Assembly: GCA_016183805.1 (NCBI GenBank)
Contig: JACPDX010000013.1
Coordinates: forward strand, 62,001 to 126,000
Direction: 5' to 3'
From: Bacteroidota bacterium
GTDB taxonomy: Bacteria > Bacteroidota > Bacteroidia > Flavobacteriales_E > Vicingaceae
DNA: 64,000 bases
Part shown: piece by piece, positions 49,187-59,579 of the stretch
Position numbering within the stretch: position 1 is the stretch's first letter
Layout of the letters: every line of letters begins with the position of its first letter
Notes under the pieces: model-generated
The model's database searches: none
What the model was told of the DNA's origin: nothing
Seen by the model: only the letters and a program-made list of their open reading frames with translations
Made by a program: the position numbers and the translations under genes

Positions 49187-50659
49187 ATGAGAAGTTTAAC
49201 TTTCATACTATTTACAATCATTACTTTAAACTTGTTTTCTCAAGATTATAGAATAATTGTTCCAAATAAGGAAACCCACTTTAATTCTAATCCTATTCTT
49301 ACACTAAGAATAGATTCTACATATATTTCGGGGACAGATACTACTTTTTTTAACCATAAATCATTAGTCGTAGACTATAATATTTACCCTTGTTCAGGGA
49401 GAATTTCAGACACCTCTTGGGTTGGTTATGGAATCACAGCTCAGCAAAATGGTGATTATATCTTTAGAAATATTCAAAACGAACCTATTATAATAAAATC
49501 GACCGCCTTATTAAACGATACTTGGGTTTTATACACATTTTTAAATGGTGACTATATTGAAGCAAAAATCACCTCTAGTCTTCAACAAACTATCCTAGGT
49601 AATATTGATTCTGTTAAAACAATCACCCTACAAGCAAAAAACTCTTCTAATACCAATATTACTCATACTGTTAATGGTGCGGAATTAAAATTATCTAAGA
49701 ATAATGGCATCATAAAATTATACGCTTTTAAAGACTTTCCAAACAATTTAATTTCTTGCTCAATTGTTGGTTCTTCAAATCCAACTAATGGAATTGTAAA
49801 TCTAACTGCTGCCGATGTTTACGATTTTGATATAGGGGATGTATTACATATTGTTACTGATTATCAAGAACCTTACTCTTGGTATTTCACTTATTACAGA
49901 AAAATAATACAGGTTATTGGTAAAACAGTATCTGCGAACCAAGATACTTTAACATATATTTTTGATAGAAGAATCCAAAAAATAAACAATTCATCGTATA
50001 CGGTTTTAAACCCTGATACAACATATATTTTTGATACAGTTCCTGAAGTAATTATACTTTCTCAAAATACCCACATCAATAAACTAACCGAAGAACCTAA
50101 TGCAGCATTGGCTTTTGTGTCTTGGGGTTTTTCGGGTTATTTAAACTTCTATATAAACCCAACAATACAGAGGCGAGAAAAAGAAGTATATCCTTATTTG
50201 TTAGCGAATGCAGATTCCTGCTGGGAATCTATGATTGATGGTCCGACAAGATATTATCAATACATTGATGGACTCGGTGGGGCTTATTATGATGATTACA
50301 ACTTTAATAATCGATGTAAGTTGGTTTATTATGAAAAAGGCACTGAAATATGGGGAACGCCTTTATCTGTTATTAATACACAAACCAGCATTGATGATTT
50401 TAGCTTGAAGCATTTATCTGTTAATGTATACCCAAATCCAATTATAGATTATGCCACAATCACAATAAAAGGATTTAACTTTACTGAAAATTTATCCTTT
50501 AAACTTTATAATATCCTTGGAAAAGAAGTTTACTCAACACACATTAATGAGAATAATTTTATTTTAAATAGAAATTCTTTAACTTCTGGTGTTTATTTTT
50601 ATACTATCACAAATGATAATCAAACCTCTAATTACTCTGGAAGATTAATAATTGAGTAA
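49187..50659 (+). CDS. Secreted T9SS-sorted protein
   Basis: Signal peptide; VNVYPNPIIDYATITI...GRLIIE. Confidence 0.8.
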   Translation: MRSLTFILFTIITLNLFSQDYRIIVPNKETHFNSNPILTLRIDSTYISGTDTTFFNHKSLVVDYNIYPCSGRISDTSWVGYGITAQQNGDYIFRNIQNEPIIIKSTALLNDTWVLYTFLNGDYIEAKITSSLQQTILGNIDSVKTITLQAKNSSNTNITHTVNGAELKLSKNNGIIKLYAFKDFPNNLISCSIVGSSNPTNGIVNLTAADVYDFDIGDVLHIVTDYQEPYSWYFTYYRKIIQVIGKTVSANQDTLTYIFDRRIQKINNSSYTVLNPDTTYIFDTVPEVIILSQNTHINKLTEEPNAALAFVSWGFSGYLNFYINPTIQRREKEVYPYLLANADSCWESMIDGPTRYYQYIDGLGGAYYDDYNFNNRCKLVYYEKGTEIWGTPLSVINTQTSIDDFSLKHLSVNVYPNPIIDYATITIKGFNFTENLSFKLYNILGKEVYSTHINENNFILNRNSLTSGVYFYTITNDNQTSNYSGRLIIE

Positions 50660-50678
50660 CTTTGAACCCATGAACAAA

Positions 50679-50930
50679 CAAGAAATTATCCAAAAAGTAA
50701 ATCAGGCATTGGAGCAAATCCGTCCATTTTTAATTGACGATGGTGGAGATATTGAATTGATTGAAGTTACCGATGATTTTTATGTAAAAGTAAAATTATT
50801 GGGGGCTTGTAAAAGTTGTTCCATGAGTTCCATGACCGTAAAAGGGGGCGTTGAAGAATCAATAAAAAGAGTTGTACCAGAACTAAAAGGAGTAATAACT
50901 ATTGAAGACGAAACTCATACATTAAAATAA
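50679..50930 (+). CDS. NifU-like (C-terminal domain) Fe-S scaffold
   Basis: IRPFLIDDGGDIELIEV; LLGACKSCSMSSMTVKGGVEESI. Confidence 0.93.
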   Translation, partial: QEIIQKVNQALEQIRPFLIDDGGDIELIEVTDDFYVKVKLLGACKSCSMSSMTVKGGVEESIKRVVPELKGVITIEDETHTLK

Positions 50931-50940
50931 AACGAAAAAA

Positions 50941-51045
50941 TTAACCGCAAAGAATTTAAAGAATTCGCAGAGCACGCAAAAAACATAATTAAAAGTCTTA
51001 GCGTTCTTTGCGATTTTTTTCTTTGTATTCTTTGCAGTTAAGGTT
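50941..51045. repeat. ACCGCAAAGAA / TTCTTTGCGA intergenic palindromic repeat
   Basis: ttaaccgcaaagaatttaaagaattcgcagagcacgc ... gcgttctttgcgat ... attctttgcagttaa. Confidence 0.7.
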
Positions 51046-51071
51046 AGTTTAACAAAGAAAAATTGTAATTC

Positions 51072-53207
51072 ATGAAAAAAATTATTTTCCCAGCCATGAT
51101 GGTCTTAACCATTTTATCGTGTACTGAACAAGTTAAAAAAGAAGAAAAAGTGGCAATAGTTTATCCGGAAACCAAAAAAGATACGGTTGTTGACATTTAT
51201 TTTGGCCAACAAGTGGCCGATCCTTACCGTTGGTTAGAAGATGATAGAAGTACAGAAACCGAAGCTTGGGTAAAAGCTCAAAACGTTGTAACTTTTGGTT
51301 ATTTGAATAAAATACCTCAACGAGAACAGTTAAAAGAACGAATTTCCGCTTTGTGGAACTACGAAAAAGTAAGTACTCCTTTTTTTGAGGACGGTGTAAA
51401 ATATTTCTACAAAAACGACGGACTTCAAAATCAATATGTGCTTTACAGTCAAAAAGGCGATGAAGCTCCAACCGTATTTTTAGACCCTAACGTTTTTTCT
51501 AAAGATGGAACTACTTCACTTGGCGAAATAACTTTTTCAAAAAATGGAAAGTTAGCGGCGTATTCTATTTCTGAAGGTGGTAGTGATTGGCGAAAAGTAA
51601 TTGTGATGAGTGCCGAAACTAAAACCATTTTAGAAGATACCTTAATTGATGTGAAGTTTAGTGGTTTATCGTGGAAAGGAAACGAAGGTTTTTATTACTC
51701 GAGTTACGACAAACCTAAAGGAAGTGAACTTTCGGCAAAAACCGACCAACACAAATTATTTTACCACAAGTTAGGCACTGCACAAAAAACCGACCAGCTT
51801 ATTTTTGGTGGAAAAGCATCAGAAAAACGTCGTTATGTAGGTGGGTCAGTTACCGAAGACGATAAGTATTTAGTGATTTCTGCGGCAGAATCAACTTCGG
51901 GCAACGAATTGTATATTAAAGATTTATCGAACGATAAAAACCCTATCGTTAAAATGGTAGAAGGTTTTGAAACCGACAACAATGTAATGGAAAATGATGG
52001 TACTAAATTGTTTATTGCAACTAATTTTAATGCTCCAAACCAACGAGTAATTACCGTTGATGCAAAAAATCCAAAACAAGAAAATTGGATAGATTTTATT
52101 CCTGAAACCGAAAATGTATTAACTCCATCTACTGCTGCCGGATACTTTTTTGCACATTACATGAAAGATGCCGTTTCGCAAGTAAAACAATACGATTACG
52201 ACGGAAAATTCATCCGAGAAATTGAATTGCCCGGTTTAGGAACTGCAAGTGGTTTTGGAGGTAAAAAAGAAGATACCACGGTGTATTTTTCGTTTACCAA
52301 TTACAACACTCCTCAAAGCAATTATGCCGTACAACCAAAAAATGGTGAAACATCGTTGTACTGGAGTCCAAAAATTGATTTTAATGCCAATGATTTTGAA
52401 TCGAAACAAGTGTTTTATACTTCAAAGGACGGAACAAAAGTACCGATGATTATTACCTACAAAAAAGGGTTAAAACTTGATGGTAAAAACCCAACCATGT
52501 TATATGGTTATGGTGGTTTTAACATCAGCATTACTCCATCGTTTAGTGTTGCCAATGCAGTTTGGATGGAAAACGGTGGTGTTTATGCTGTTGCAAACAT
52601 GCGTGGTGGTGGCGAATACGGTAGAAAATGGCACGACGCAGGAACACAATTATTAAAACAAAATGTGTTCGACGACTTTATTGCTGCTGCCGAATTTTTG
52701 ATTAAAGAAAATTATACTTCAAGCGATTATTTAGCCATTAGCGGACGTTCAAACGGTGGTTTATTGGTAGGTGCTTGTATGACTCAACGACCGGAATTGT
52801 TTAAAGTGGCATTCCCGGGTGTTGGAGTTTTAGATATGTTGCGTTACCACACCTTTACTTCCGGTGCAGGTTGGGCTTACGATTATGGTACTTCCGATCA
52901 ATCGGAAGAAATGTTTAATTACTTAAAAAACTACTCTCCGGTACATAACGTTAAAAAAGGCACTAAATACCCTGCAACATTAGTAACTACTGGCGACCAC
53001 GACGACCGAGTTGTTCCTGCACATTCGTTTAAATATGCTGCCGAATTGCAAGATAAAAACGACGGCACCAACCCAACGCTAATTCGTATTGAAACCAATG
53101 CAGGACACGGAGCTGGAACGCCAGTTAGCAAATTAATTGATTTGAATGCCGATATTTTGAGTTTTGCTTTTTATAACATGGGGGTTGAGTTAAGTAAAAA
53201 ACCTTAG
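51072..53207 (+). CDS. Prolyl oligopeptidase family serine peptidase
   Basis: [61 protein letters not shown]. Confidence 0.95.
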   Translation: MKKIIFPAMMVLTILSCTEQVKKEEKVAIVYPETKKDTVVDIYFGQQVADPYRWLEDDRSTETEAWVKAQNVVTFGYLNKIPQREQLKERISALWNYEKVSTPFFEDGVKYFYKNDGLQNQYVLYSQKGDEAPTVFLDPNVFSKDGTTSLGEITFSKNGKLAAYSISEGGSDWRKVIVMSAETKTILEDTLIDVKFSGLSWKGNEGFYYSSYDKPKGSELSAKTDQHKLFYHKLGTAQKTDQLIFGGKASEKRRYVGGSVTEDDKYLVISAAESTSGNELYIKDLSNDKNPIVKMVEGFETDNNVMENDGTKLFIATNFNAPNQRVITVDAKNPKQENWIDFIPETENVLTPSTAAGYFFAHYMKDAVSQVKQYDYDGKFIREIELPGLGTASGFGGKKEDTTVYFSFTNYNTPQSNYAVQPKNGETSLYWSPKIDFNANDFESKQVFYTSKDGTKVPMIITYKKGLKLDGKNPTMLYGYGGFNISITPSFSVANAVWMENGGVYAVANMRGGGEYGRKWHDAGTQLLKQNVFDDFIAAAEFLIKENYTSSDYLAISGRSNGGLLVGACMTQRPELFKVAFPGVGVLDMLRYHTFTSGAGWAYDYGTSDQSEEMFNYLKNYSPVHNVKKGTKYPATLVTTGDHDDRVVPAHSFKYAAELQDKNDGTNPTLIRIETNAGHGAGTPVSKLIDLNADILSFAFYNMGVELSKKP

Positions 53208-53528
53208 TTGATGCTAGCCAAAACCCCAACACCACCTTATTATGCAGTAATTTTTACTTCGGTAAAAATGGAAAACGACGAAGGCTATGATGAGATGGCA
53301 GAACGTATGGTGGAACTTGCACAACAACAATCAGGTTTTTTAGGAGTAGAATCGGCACGGAACGAAATTGGAATTACAGTATCGTATTGGACAGATTTAG
53401 TTTCCATTAAAAATTGGAGAGAACACGCCGAACATACCATCGCTCGTGAAAAAGGTCGTGCCGATTGGTATATAGCTTTTAAAACCAGAATTGCCAAAGT
53501 GGAACGCGATTACGGATTTGAAAAATAA
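53208..53528 (+). CDS. Antibiotic biosynthesis monooxygenase-like protein
   Basis: YYAVIFTSVKMENDEGYDEMAERMVELAQQQSGFLGVESAR. Confidence 0.85.
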   Translation: MMLAKTPTPPYYAVIFTSVKMENDEGYDEMAERMVELAQQQSGFLGVESARNEIGITVSYWTDLVSIKNWREHAEHTIAREKGRADWYIAFKTRIAKVERDYGFEK

Positions 53529-53597
53529 GTTCTTATCGCAACTACGCCAACCATATCATTAACCGAAGCCCAGCAACTTGCTTTACACAGTCAAGGG

Positions 53598-54686
53598 TTG
53601 TTAAACGCTGATTTTGGTAACGAAAAAAACGGAGCGTTAAAAGTTGTTGAACATTTGGGTTATATACAAATTGACACGCTTTCGGTGGTTGCTCGTGCTC
53701 ACCACCATACGTTGTGGAACAGGTTGCCCGATTACCAAGAACATTTCCTCCACGAATTGTTAGAAAAAGATAAAACCATTTTTGAGTATTGGAGCCATGC
53801 TGCTTCGTATTTACCCACGTGTGATTATCGGTTTTCGTTACCCACAAAACAGTTGTTTGCCTCTGGAAAATCGCACTGGTTTGAACAAGATAAAAAAGTA
53901 AACAGCTATGTGCTGGACAGAATAAAAGCTGAAGGAGCTTTGCAATCGAAAGATTTTGAGCACATACGAAATACACCAAGCAATTGGTACGAATGGAAAC
54001 CTGCAAAAAAAGCCTTAGAACAATTGTTTATGGAAGGAAAGTTAATGGTGGCAAAACGACAAGGTTTTCAAAAGGTTTATGATTTAACCGAACGAGTTTT
54101 ACCTAATGGTATTGATACCTCAACGCCTACCGAACAAGAGGTTGCGACACATTTAATAAAAAGAGCTGTTCAGGCAAATGGTTTGGTGGAGGAAAAAGAA
54201 ATTGCCTACCTCCGACCAAAATTAAAAGAACACATTAAAAAAGAACTACAGCACTTGATTAAAAGTGGTTTTTTAGTTGAACTAAAAGTAGAAAACAAAC
54301 CAGTAACCTATTTCTCCACTCAAGAACAATTAAGTGTTTTAAATGGACTTAAAACGAATGACGAAATTCATTTTCTTTCGCCATTTGATAATGCCATTAT
54401 TCAACGAAAACGAGTTCAAAAATTGTTTAACTTCAATTACCAAATAGAATGCTACGTGCCGGAAGCTAAACGAAAATTTGGTTATTTCTGTCTGCCTATT
54501 TTATACAACAACCAATTTGTTGGGCGTTTCGATCCCAAAGCCGACCGAAAAACGAAAACCTTTTATGTTAAACAACTGCATTTCGAAAAAAGTTTTAAAC
54601 CAACAGCTGAATTTAAAAAGGTATTCAACCAAAAACTGACTGAATTTGCTGTATTTAACAGTTGTAATGAAGTAGTAACCAACTAA
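53598..54686 (+). CDS. Winged-helix DNA-binding protein, YcaQ-like family
   Basis: LGYIQIDTLSVVARAHHHTLWNRLPDY; FEYWSHAASYLPTCDYRF; track start is a TTG and in-frame family-like sequence continues upstream. Confidence 0.85.
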   Translation: MLNADFGNEKNGALKVVEHLGYIQIDTLSVVARAHHHTLWNRLPDYQEHFLHELLEKDKTIFEYWSHAASYLPTCDYRFSLPTKQLFASGKSHWFEQDKKVNSYVLDRIKAEGALQSKDFEHIRNTPSNWYEWKPAKKALEQLFMEGKLMVAKRQGFQKVYDLTERVLPNGIDTSTPTEQEVATHLIKRAVQANGLVEEKEIAYLRPKLKEHIKKELQHLIKSGFLVELKVENKPVTYFSTQEQLSVLNGLKTNDEIHFLSPFDNAIIQRKRVQKLFNFNYQIECYVPEAKRKFGYFCLPILYNNQFVGRFDPKADRKTKTFYVKQLHFEKSFKPTAEFKKVFNQKLTEFAVFNSCNEVVTN

Positions 54687-54703
54687 TCAACAGAGATAAC
54701 TTC

Positions 54704-54731
54704 TTAACACAACCTTAACATAATCGTAAAG
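54704..54731 (+). promoter_or_regulatory. Pho-box-like direct repeats (11-bp period)
   Basis: TTAACAcaaccTTAACAtaatcGTAAAG upstream of 54792. Confidence 0.5.
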
Positions 54732-54791
54732 TTTAATTTCCATTTGCTAGCCGGAGTAGTTGTTACTTTGCAATGTAAAAAATTAAAGAAA

Positions 54792-55106
54792 ATGAAACAA
54801 CTTATTTTAATATTAGCACTGGCACTTACAACGGGGTTAGTTGCAAATAATAACGAAGGAAAAGCAAAATTAGCTGTAGTTAAAGGAAAAGTATTAGATA
54901 ACCAAGAATCGCTAACCGGCGTTAAAGTAATGGTTGATAATGTTCCTACTACAGTTTATACCGATTTTGACGGAAACTTTTTCATAAACAACCTAACTAT
55001 TGGTAAACATACCTTAAGTTTTAGTTTGGTTGCTTACGAAAGTAAAGTTATCGAAATTGATGTAACCGCATCTCAAAACATTGAAGTTAAACTAGATTCA
55101 AAATAA
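54792..55106 (+). CDS. Carboxypeptidase-regulatory-like domain protein (small, secreted)
   Basis: Signal MKQLILILALALTTGLVA; VKGKVLDNQESLTGVKVMVDNVPTTVYTDFDGNFFINNLTIGKHTLSFS; start corrected inward. Confidence 0.85.
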   Translation: MKQLILILALALTTGLVANNNEGKAKLAVVKGKVLDNQESLTGVKVMVDNVPTTVYTDFDGNFFINNLTIGKHTLSFSLVAYESKVIEIDVTASQNIEVKLDSK

Positions 55107-55133
55107 TTTTCGAAAAATCAAAATCAATGAAGA

Positions 55134-55157
55134 CCTCGCTTTAGCGGGGTTTTTTTA
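55134..55157 (+). terminator. Rho-independent terminator
   Basis: CCTCGCtttaGCGGGGttttttt. Confidence 0.85.
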
Positions 55158-55209
55158 TAACATATTTTTATCTTTATCGTAACCAAAAAATAATAATAAA
55201 TTCAACAAC

Positions 55210-55674
55210 ATGAAAAGGTTTTTTTTATTTGCATCATTCATTATTCCTTCACTATTATTTTCACAAAACATAACCAACAAAGAAGGTGTTTTTGTAAATA
55301 ATACTGGTGAAAAATATTCCGGAAACTTAGTTTCTTATTTCGAAAACGGAAATAAAGAATACGTTTATGAAATAAAAAATGGAATTCAAAATGGAACAGC
55401 AGAGTTTTATTATTCTTCAGGAAAGATAATGGAAAAAGGTGTTTTTAAGAATGGATTAAAACATGGCAATTGGCAAAAATGGTCGGAACAAGGACAAAAA
55501 CTGGCAGAAGCCAACTATTCGAATGGCGAAAAAGATGGTTTGTGGTTAATTTTTGACGAAAATGGTACAAAACGTTACGAAATGCATTATAGTAATGGAA
55601 AGCGAACCGGAGTTTGGAAAAGTTGGGACGAAAAAGGTATTGAAACCGAATCAAAAGACTATACTTCTGGGTAG
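55210..55674 (+). CDS. MORN/YwqK-like repeat protein
   Basis: Repeats GEKDGLWLIFDENGTKRYEMHYSNGKRTGVWKSWDEKG. Confidence 0.85.
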   Translation: MKRFFLFASFIIPSLLFSQNITNKEGVFVNNTGEKYSGNLVSYFENGNKEYVYEIKNGIQNGTAEFYYSSGKIMEKGVFKNGLKHGNWQKWSEQGQKLAEANYSNGEKDGLWLIFDENGTKRYEMHYSNGKRTGVWKSWDEKGIETESKDYTSG

Positions 55675-55825
55675 TGGTTGCATGACAATTTGGTCTCTGA
55701 TAAAGAAAATTTCATTTTTGAGGCTTGAGAAGCTAAAAAATTGGAAGTTTAATTTAGTAAATAACTCATTTTGAGGCAAGCATAACGATAAAAATGAGGT
55801 TTTCTTGTAGAGACTAAGTAACTTT

Positions 55826-55853
55826 TTAATACAACCTTAACCTTTAGTTAACC
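55826..55853 (+). promoter_or_regulatory. Pho-box-like triple direct repeat
   Basis: TTAATAcaaccTTAACCtttagTTAACC, exact 11-bp period. Confidence 0.55.
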
Positions 55854-55903
55854 GATGCTAGGCGTTTGCAAAAGTAACTTTCTGCTTTAATTAGTAGAAA
55901 AAA

Positions 55904-56584
55904 ATGCAGTCAAAAATAGTTGTTGTTTCAAGATTTCAGAGCGATTTAGGTGATTTAAAAAAATTTCTTTTAAAAGAAGGTTTTGAGGTTATTCCCATTA
56001 TCGAAATTAACTCGACAAATATAGAGTTAATAAACAATCTTGCTCCCCAAATCGTTTTTTTAGAAATGGATATGGGAAATTTTGATGGTATTGAAATTTG
56101 TCATCAATTAAAAATTGAAAAAAAAATTAATGGTTTTGTTGTCATCAGCTCTACACTGCCCGAAGAATATATTCAAATAGAGGCTTATAAGGCCGGTGCT
56201 GATGATTATATTGTTAAACCCATTAGTAATCGGTTATTGTTGAGGAAACTTAAAGCATTAATTAAGCGTACACCAAAAGCACAAATGAGTGCTAAAAATA
56301 ATCGGATATCATTTAAAGATATTGTTATTGACCGAGAAAGTTATAGCATTTTACGGGGAGTTGAAAAGATTGAGTTACCCAAAAAAGAATTCGAATTACT
56401 CTATTTATTGTTTAACAATCCTCAAAAAACTTTCACCCGTAGCGAAATTTACAAATCGGTGTGGGACAATGTAGATAACTACAACCCAAGAATTATTGAT
56501 GTGCATATTCGAAAAATTCGAGAAAAAATAGGAAATGCATTAATCAGCACAGTAAAAGGTGTCGGCTACCAATTGGCTGTGTAA
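55904..56584 (+). CDS. OmpR/PhoB-type response regulator with atypical receiver
   Basis: C-terminal winged helix PKKEFELLYLLFNNPQKTFTRSEIYKSVW...VKGVGYQLAV; receiver FLEMDMGNFDG (Glu at phospho-acceptor), N-terminal VVSRFQSD in place of the acidic pair. Confidence 0.9.
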   Translation: MQSKIVVVSRFQSDLGDLKKFLLKEGFEVIPIIEINSTNIELINNLAPQIVFLEMDMGNFDGIEICHQLKIEKKINGFVVISSTLPEEYIQIEAYKAGADDYIVKPISNRLLLRKLKALIKRTPKAQMSAKNNRISFKDIVIDRESYSILRGVEKIELPKKEFELLYLLFNNPQKTFTRSEIYKSVWDNVDNYNPRIIDVHIRKIREKIGNALISTVKGVGYQLAV

Positions 56585-56624
56585 AGCTGTATAAATAAAC
56601 TTAAACTATGGGCAAAAATCAAGT

Positions 56625-59477
56625 TTATTTAAGGGTATATGAATAACTAAATCCAAAAAATCTTCCTTCGGTGTAAGAAGAAAATATCTCGTCGTTACCC
56701 TGAAAAGAACTGTAAATTCGTTGGCGTTTTTGGTTTAAGACGTTATTTACACTAAAGCTGATTTTGTGTCTTTTTTCTGCTCCTATTCCTTTTGTAATTC
56801 GCAAACCTAAATCATGAAAAGCTTTGTCGTAAACATCAGGAATTCTACCTAAACCAACTATAGCTAAACTCTTTCCTTGCACGTTGTAATTTAAACTTAC
56901 ATCCCAACCGTTATCAACATGAGTATAGTTAAAGTAAGAATTAACTAAAAAAGGAGCTTGTCCTTGAAAAGCCCTGGTTTTGCTAATGGTTTGTCCAGAA
57001 CGAGCTTCAGCAACACGGGCTTTGTATTCAATTTCACTCATTTCAACTTCCGATTTTACAAAAGTTACGTTACCTCCAACAGAATAGTTTTTTAGTTTTT
57101 CTGAGATAAAATCAAGGCTTTTACGCACCTCAAATTCTACTCCTAAAACCGAAGCATTATCAATGTTTCTAGGAATAATGTTGTCGGCACTGGTTGCGTT
57201 ATACGACACTACCTCTATTGGGTTAATAAATGTTTTGTAAAATCCACTAATAGAAACCAAATCGGCAGACTGAAAAAACTTTTCAAAACGTAAATCGTAG
57301 TTGTTTACATAAGTTTGAACCAAGTCTAAGTTTCCAAGAAAAGTAATTTGTGTTACCGCATCGTAAATTTGTGCTCCCGATTTTTCTTTAAACGAAGGTC
57401 TTGCCAAGGTTCTGCTAAAGTTAGCTCTTGCATTAAAATCTTTAAACAAATTATAAATCATACCTAACGATGGCAACACATCCAGTTCATCCAACACCAC
57501 CCTATCGTCAAACTTATCTAATTTTGGGTCGATAATGGTTTGTCTTTCTCCTGTATATCGCATCTCTGATTTTTCAACTCTTGCACCATAAATTATTTTA
57601 AACGAACTGTCAATGGGCAATTCGTTCATCAAGTATCCTGCAATAACTGTTTGAGTTGAGGTATAAATGTTTGAAGAATCTATTTGTCCGATTGGGTAAA
57701 TACCAGTGAAAGTTTTTGGCGAATTTGCTGCACTAAACAAATATTCGTTAGTAAAAGGTTGGTTCGGGTCGCCCGAATAATCCATTTTTCCAATATTTCT
57801 AAAATTAAATTCAACCACATCAAAATTTCTGTTTTTATACGTGTAGGCTATACCTGTTTTTAAGGTGCTTTTTAAACCCGACCACTGGTTAAAATCCCAT
57901 TTTAAATCGGCTTTAGCATTTAAGTTTACTTCCTCTAAGTTTCTAAAAGCTCTATTGATTAAAGCCCCTTCACCATTTGCAAATGTATATTTTCCATCAG
58001 GAGTAATGTTAAAAATTGTTTGGCGTAAATCGGGTTCTTTGTTTAAAGCTAATGATGGAGAAATGGCTGTTTTTAATTCTAGTTTTTTATTAAACTGATG
58101 TTTTGCAGCTAACAACACGTTAGAAATACTTCGTTGATTGTAATAAAGAGTTGTTTTATCTAATGTTACTAGGTTATCCGAGAAATCGGTATTTTTTTGC
58201 AACACTTTCGATGCTGTTTTTATACCATTTTGGGTGTGGAAAAAGGTTAATGAATATTTACTTTTGGCTCTTTTTACAGAAAAACTAGCCAACCCATTCC
58301 ACAATACTTCTTGTCTTCCAATCTCTCCTGTGTTAGTTTCAAGAGCTTCTAAATTATATTTTGTAATCGTATCACTGTTTTGGAAAGTATTAAATTCCCA
58401 ATCTCTATAGTGTGTGTATTTCATGCTGTAACCCAAAGAAACCACATAACCATAAGTGGTTTTCTCTCGTTCATGTTGGTTACCATAACTCAAACTGTAA
58501 TTTTGATTCAATAAACTACTTCCTCTTATGGAAGCCATTTCGGTATCGAACGATTTGGTAACACGTTCTAAAATAACATCATTTTGAGTAGTAATTAACG
58601 GACGAGGAATAACTGTTTTAGGATTTATGGGATTGTATCTATCTCCTGCACCGTTTGCCCATAAATCAGCTGCTGAACCACTAAAGGTTAAGAAATCGTT
58701 TTTAAAATGCATGTCAGGATTGTAAGTAAAAGAAGATGAAAAACTTAAAATTCTGCTTTCAGGAAAATCTTTGGTAACAATATCTACCATACCACCGGTG
58801 AAATCGCCCGGAAGGTCAGGGGTAAATGTTTTATAAACCACAATGTTGTCCACCACGTTGGTCGGGAAAATATCCACCTGAACAGAGTTTCTGTCGGGGT
58901 CTAATCCGGGGATGGTAATACCGTTTAAAATGGTTTTGGTATAGCGGTCGCCCAATCCTCTAACATAAACATCCTTTCCTCCTTGAATAGAAACTCCGGT
59001 TACTCTTTTTAAAGCTCCAGCAGCAGAGTTGTCGCCTGTTCTTGCAAAAGTTTGTGCAGAAATACCATCAACCAAATTCACCGATTTTTGTTTAATTGTT
59101 GATATGGCAGCTTCATTGTTTTTAATTTGTGTAGCTGTTAATTCAAACGTTTCTCCGGTAATGGCTTGGTCTTTCATTCTGATGTTAGTTACAGTAACAC
59201 CATCGGCTTTTACAGTAACACCGGAAATTTTTTGTGTAGCAAACGATACATAAGATGAAATCAAGTTATAAGTTCCAGGTTCTGTTGTAATAGAAAAATT
59301 TCCATCAAAATCAGTAATGCTTCCATTTGTTGTACCTTCAATAATAACACTACAACCAATCAATGGCTGACCAGTCGCGTTTTCAATAATTGTTCCTCTT
59401 ATCTTTCCTTTTTGAGCACTTAAACTAATTGAAATACTTAATAAAAGCAAGATGCTTGTTATACTTTTGAAATCCAT
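56625..59477 (-). CDS. TonB-dependent receptor with N-terminal carboxypeptidase-like domain
   Basis: GKIRGTIIENATGQPLIGCSVIIEGTTNGSITDFDGNFSI; DVYVRGLGDRYTKTILNGITIPGLDPDRNSVQVDIFPTNVVDNIVVYKTFTPDLPGDFTGGMVDI; C-terminal beta-barrel. Confidence 0.94.
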   Translation of the reverse strand: MDFKSITSILLLLSISISLSAQKGKIRGTIIENATGQPLIGCSVIIEGTTNGSITDFDGNFSITTEPGTYNLISSYVSFATQKISGVTVKADGVTVTNIRMKDQAITGETFELTATQIKNNEAAISTIKQKSVNLVDGISAQTFARTGDNSAAGALKRVTGVSIQGGKDVYVRGLGDRYTKTILNGITIPGLDPDRNSVQVDIFPTNVVDNIVVYKTFTPDLPGDFTGGMVDIVTKDFPESRILSFSSSFTYNPDMHFKNDFLTFSGSAADLWANGAGDRYNPINPKTVIPRPLITTQNDVILERVTKSFDTEMASIRGSSLLNQNYSLSYGNQHEREKTTYGYVVSLGYSMKYTHYRDWEFNTFQNSDTITKYNLEALETNTGEIGRQEVLWNGLASFSVKRAKSKYSLTFFHTQNGIKTASKVLQKNTDFSDNLVTLDKTTLYYNQRSISNVLLAAKHQFNKKLELKTAISPSLALNKEPDLRQTIFNITPDGKYTFANGEGALINRAFRNLEEVNLNAKADLKWDFNQWSGLKSTLKTGIAYTYKNRNFDVVEFNFRNIGKMDYSGDPNQPFTNEYLFSAANSPKTFTGIYPIGQIDSSNIYTSTQTVIAGYLMNELPIDSSFKIIYGARVEKSEMRYTGERQTIIDPKLDKFDDRVVLDELDVLPSLGMIYNLFKDFNARANFSRTLARPSFKEKSGAQIYDAVTQITFLGNLDLVQTYVNNYDLRFEKFFQSADLVSISGFYKTFINPIEVVSYNATSADNIIPRNIDNASVLGVEFEVRKSLDFISEKLKNYSVGGNVTFVKSEVEMSEIEYKARVAEARSGQTISKTRAFQGQAPFLVNSYFNYTHVDNGWDVSLNYNVQGKSLAIVGLGRIPDVYDKAFHDLGLRITKGIGAEKRHKISFSVNNVLNQKRQRIYSSFQGNDEIFSSYTEGRFFGFSYSYTLK

Positions 59478-59548
59478 GTTGTTTTTTTAAATAAAGATTG
59501 CCGCAAGTTTTATGTTGCGGCAATTTTACGATATTAAGATAGCTGTAA

Positions 59549-59576
59549 TATTAGATTAACATTAACTAATTGTTAA
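59549..59576 (-). promoter_or_regulatory. Pho-box-like triple direct repeat upstream of the TonB receptor
   Basis: Minus strand TTAACAattagTTAATGttaatCTAATA, 11-bp period. Confidence 0.45.
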
Positions 59577-59579
59577 TAG

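Noticed and set aside
55210-55674. YwqK/MORN protein as part of a toxin-antitoxin system
   Set aside because: No toxin-like partner gene nearby; the family name alone is not evidence.
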